DNA from: Thermotogaceae bacterium
Lineage (GTDB): Bacteria > Thermotogota > Thermotogae > Thermotogales > Thermotogaceae
Length of the DNA stretch: 15,401 bases
Direction: 5' to 3'
Assembly: GCA_021161105.1 (NCBI GenBank)
Contig: JAGHBG010000041.1
Span: 1-15,401, forward strand
The position numbers were made by a program, and so were the translations under genes. Every line of letters starts with the position of its first letter. The first letter of the stretch is position 1. A model generated the notes under the pieces. The model was not told the DNA's origin. It ran no database searches and was given only the letters and a program-made list of their open reading frames with translations. Shown here one piece after another: positions 13,099 through 15,401 of this stretch.

Positions 13099-15401
13099 AT
13101 GAAAAAAGTTAAGCATAGAGAACTTCTTCCAGATTACAAGCTTCTTCCTCCCGTTAAAAGCACTAAAGACATAGAACCTCTGGACGATTTCGTTGGACAG
13201 GAAAGAGCCAGAGAAGCGCTTGAATTTGGGATAAAAAGCAAATTCAAGGGATATAACATATATGTATCGGGTCCCACGGGAACAGGAAGAAGAACCTTTG
13301 TTGAAAGATATCTCAAAGAACATGCAAAATCTCTCAAAAAGCCCAAAGATTTAGCTTATGTTTACAACTTCGATGATCCATCCTCTCCAGAAGCTCTTAT
13401 GATGCCTGCAGGGATGGGAAATAAATTGAAAAAAGACATGCAAGATCTTGTCAGTAAAATTCACAATGCTTTAAAGAGGGCATTTGACAGCGATGAATAT
13501 TCCAAGAAAAAATCGGAAATAGAGGATAGGTACACACGACTCAAAAATGAGCTCTGGGAAAAATTAAAAGAACAGGGAAAAGCTCTGGGATTTTCCGTCC
13601 AGATTGCACCCACCGGCATCTTAACAATCCCCGTTATAGACGGAAAACCTGTCACTTCAGAGCTCTATGAAGTTCTTCCAGCTGAAAAAAGAAAAGAAAT
13701 AGAAGAAAATACTATAAAGATGAAACATCTTGTAGAAGGAGCACTTTACAAATCAAGGAAGCTTGATGAAGAAATGAAAGAAATTCTCGATAAATTAAAC
13801 AAAGATGTAGCTCTCTTCGCTGTGGGTGGGATCTTCGAGGATCTCAAAAACCATTACAAGGAATGCGAAGATGTTGTAAAACACATTGAAAGAGTAAAAG
13901 AGGATGTGCTTGAGAATATAGAGGACCTTCGAAAAGCCAAAGAGGAGGCAATAGAATTTTACAAGATAAAGTACAGCATAAATTTAATAGTTGACAATTC
14001 AGAAATTGAGGGTGCTCCCGTTGTTTATGAACAGAATCCAACATTTTCCAACCTCTTCGGAAAAGTTGAATATACATCGAAAATGGGAGTGCTTGTTACC
14101 GACTTCACCATGATAAAAGGAGGGGCCATCCATAAAGCAAATGGAGGGTACTTGATTATAGACGCAGAAAGACTTCTGCGAAACCCCTACGCATGGGATG
14201 GTCTGAAAAGAGTCCTTCAAAGTGGACAGGCTAAAATAGAAAATCTGGAAAGTGCAATAGGCCTGTCCAGCATGATTACCTTACAACCAGAACAAATTCC
14301 TGTTGATGTCAAAGTTATATTGATAGGGACACCATATATTTATGAAATCCTGTATGAACTTGACGAAGACTTCAGAAAATTATTTAAGATAAAAGCAGAA
14401 TTTGATGTAACTATGGATTACAACAAGGAAACTGCAAAAGCTTTTGTAAGTTTTCTTGAACATGCAAGGCAGAACGTCGACGCCCCAGATATAAACGAAA
14501 GTGGTATAAAAGCTTTTTTGTGGTATTCAAACAGGCTTTCGGGGAATAGAGAAAAACTCTCGGCAAAATTCGGAAAAATAGAGGACCTTTTAAACGAAGC
14601 CTCAGGATTTGCAGAGAATGTTATTGGAGAAGAGCAGGTTTACAAAGCATGTAAGCAAATGGAAAAAAGAGTTAGACTGTATCAAGAAAAACTTGATGAA
14701 ATGATTAAAAATTACGATTTAATGATAGAAACGGAAGGCAGGAAAGTTGGTCAGATAAACGGGCTCACAGTTATAGATACAGGAGATCACTCTTTTGGTG
14801 TACCTGCAAAGATTACAGCAAATGTTTTTATGGGAAAGAATGGAATATTCGATATACAAAGAGAAGCTGATCTTTCTGGCAAAATCCATTCAAAAGCTGT
14901 TTTTACCCTTGAAAGCTTTTTTATGTCAAGGTACGCAAAAAAATTTGCCCCAACAATTGGCATTTTTACAAGTTTTGAACAGGTGTATTCCACCGTAGAA
15001 GGAGACAGCGCTTCCCTTGCGGAAACGTTAGCTATTATTTCTGCCATCTCCGGGATTCCAATAAGGCAGGAGATAGCTGTAACTGGCTCAATAAATCAAT
15101 TTGGAGAAGTTCAACCAGTTGGTGGAGTTACAGAAAAGGTGGAAGGATTCTTCAGAGCATGCAAGCTCCGCGGATTAACAGGCAGTCAGGGAGTTATCAT
15201 TCCCGAATCCAACCTTAAAAATCTTGTTTTAAAACCAGAAGTCATTCAGGCAGTAAAAGAAGGAAAATTTCACATTTATACCGTTAAGAACGTGGATGAA
15301 GCAATAGAGTTAGTGATGGAGCGGAAAGCTGGAAAGCTAACTAAGAAAGGAAATTATCCGAAAGACAGTGTTAACAGAGCGGTAGTTGATATGTTGAAGC
15401 A
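13099..15401 (+). CDS. Lon-like ATP-dependent protease (LonB type), C-terminus cut by window end
   Basis: The frame runs from an ATG preceded by CAGGAGGGC (13085-13093) off the window edge, giving 767 residues; relatives are about 790-800, so little is missing. Residues 1-55 are the family's N-terminal segment (LPDYKLLPP, FVGQERAREAL). The Walker A is GPTGTGRRT (58-66) with R in place of the usual lysine, as is common in this subfamily. A long charged helical insertion follows (about 110-300). The Walker B-like segment is GGYLIIDAER (D355). The C-terminal Lon protease domain has VEGDSAS with catalytic S637 and GGVTEKVEGF with K680, a Ser-Lys dyad spaced 43 residues as in classical Lon. It differs from LonA in lacking the N-terminal LAN domain. 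It is likely an ATP-dependent quality-control protease; no N-terminal signal or membrane helix is evident. Confidence 0.9.
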   Translation, partial: MKKVKHRELLPDYKLLPPVKSTKDIEPLDDFVGQERAREALEFGIKSKFKGYNIYVSGPTGTGRRTFVERYLKEHAKSLKKPKDLAYVYNFDDPSSPEALMMPAGMGNKLKKDMQDLVSKIHNALKRAFDSDEYSKKKSEIEDRYTRLKNELWEKLKEQGKALGFSVQIAPTGILTIPVIDGKPVTSELYEVLPAEKRKEIEENTIKMKHLVEGALYKSRKLDEEMKEILDKLNKDVALFAVGGIFEDLKNHYKECEDVVKHIERVKEDVLENIEDLRKAKEEAIEFYKIKYSINLIVDNSEIEGAPVVYEQNPTFSNLFGKVEYTSKMGVLVTDFTMIKGGAIHKANGGYLIIDAERLLRNPYAWDGLKRVLQSGQAKIENLESAIGLSSMITLQPEQIPVDVKVILIGTPYIYEILYELDEDFRKLFKIKAEFDVTMDYNKETAKAFVSFLEHARQNVDAPDINESGIKAFLWYSNRLSGNREKLSAKFGKIEDLLNEASGFAENVIGEEQVYKACKQMEKRVRLYQEKLDEMIKNYDLMIETEGRKVGQINGLTVIDTGDHSFGVPAKITANVFMGKNGIFDIQREADLSGKIHSKAVFTLESFFMSRYAKKFAPTIGIFTSFEQVYSTVEGDSASLAETLAIISAISGIPIRQEIAVTGSINQFGEVQPVGGVTEKVEGFFRACKLRGLTGSQGVIIPESNLKNLVLKPEVIQAVKEGKFHIYTVKNVDEAIELVMERKAGKLTKKGNYPKDSVNRAVVDMLK

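Noticed and set aside
1..15401. CRISPR arrays, tRNA or rRNA genes, defence or phage modules
   Set aside because: No regularly spaced repeats, cloverleaf-like or rRNA-like sequence was noticed by eye, and all sizeable genes are accounted for by metabolic or housekeeping families. A covariance-model scan was not possible here.

Overview
The window looks like chromosomal DNA of a Thermotogota bacterium, most likely of the Kosmotogaceae. This is an inference from gene content: a GH57 amylopullulanase-like enzyme, non-lipidated BMP binding proteins suited to a sheathed (diderm) cell, a TldD protease, and an IS256-type transposase. The DNA is moderately AT-rich, with strong AAAGGAGGTG-type ribosome binding sites and some TTG starts. 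No database search was possible, so the taxon is a best guess.

Layout: bases 1-241 hold the C-terminal end of an IS256-family transposase, followed by a probable terminal inverted repeat. This abuts a very short minus-strand reading frame with an excellent ribosome binding site, apparently the start of an interrupted gene. Next come ispF (isoprenoid precursor synthesis, minus strand) and a divergent orphan type IV pilin-like gene (plus). A strong hairpin terminator separates the pilin from a convergent 1070-residue secreted GH57 glucanohydrolase (minus). The 316 bases upstream of that enzyme carry its promoter, a 51-codon coding-like remnant without a usual start codon, and a promoter for the divergent tldD gene.

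The centre of the window is one complete uptake cassette (about 6.5-13.0 kb, plus strand). It has two tandem BMP-family substrate-binding proteins, a hairpin that may attenuate readthrough, a double-domain ABC ATPase, and two translationally coupled permease genes, closed by a strong terminator. It most resembles purine nucleoside or nucleobase importers of the BMP/Nup type. Two things stand out: the binding protein is duplicated, with differences clustered in likely ligand-facing loops, and the first permease carries about 200 extra, mostly helical residues after its first membrane helix.

The window ends in a nearly complete Lon-like (LonB-type) ATP-dependent protease with its own promoter region, cut by the window edge. 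Overall the genes are metabolic and housekeeping, with mobile-element damage at the left end. No CRISPR array, rRNA, tRNA, phage or defence system was seen.
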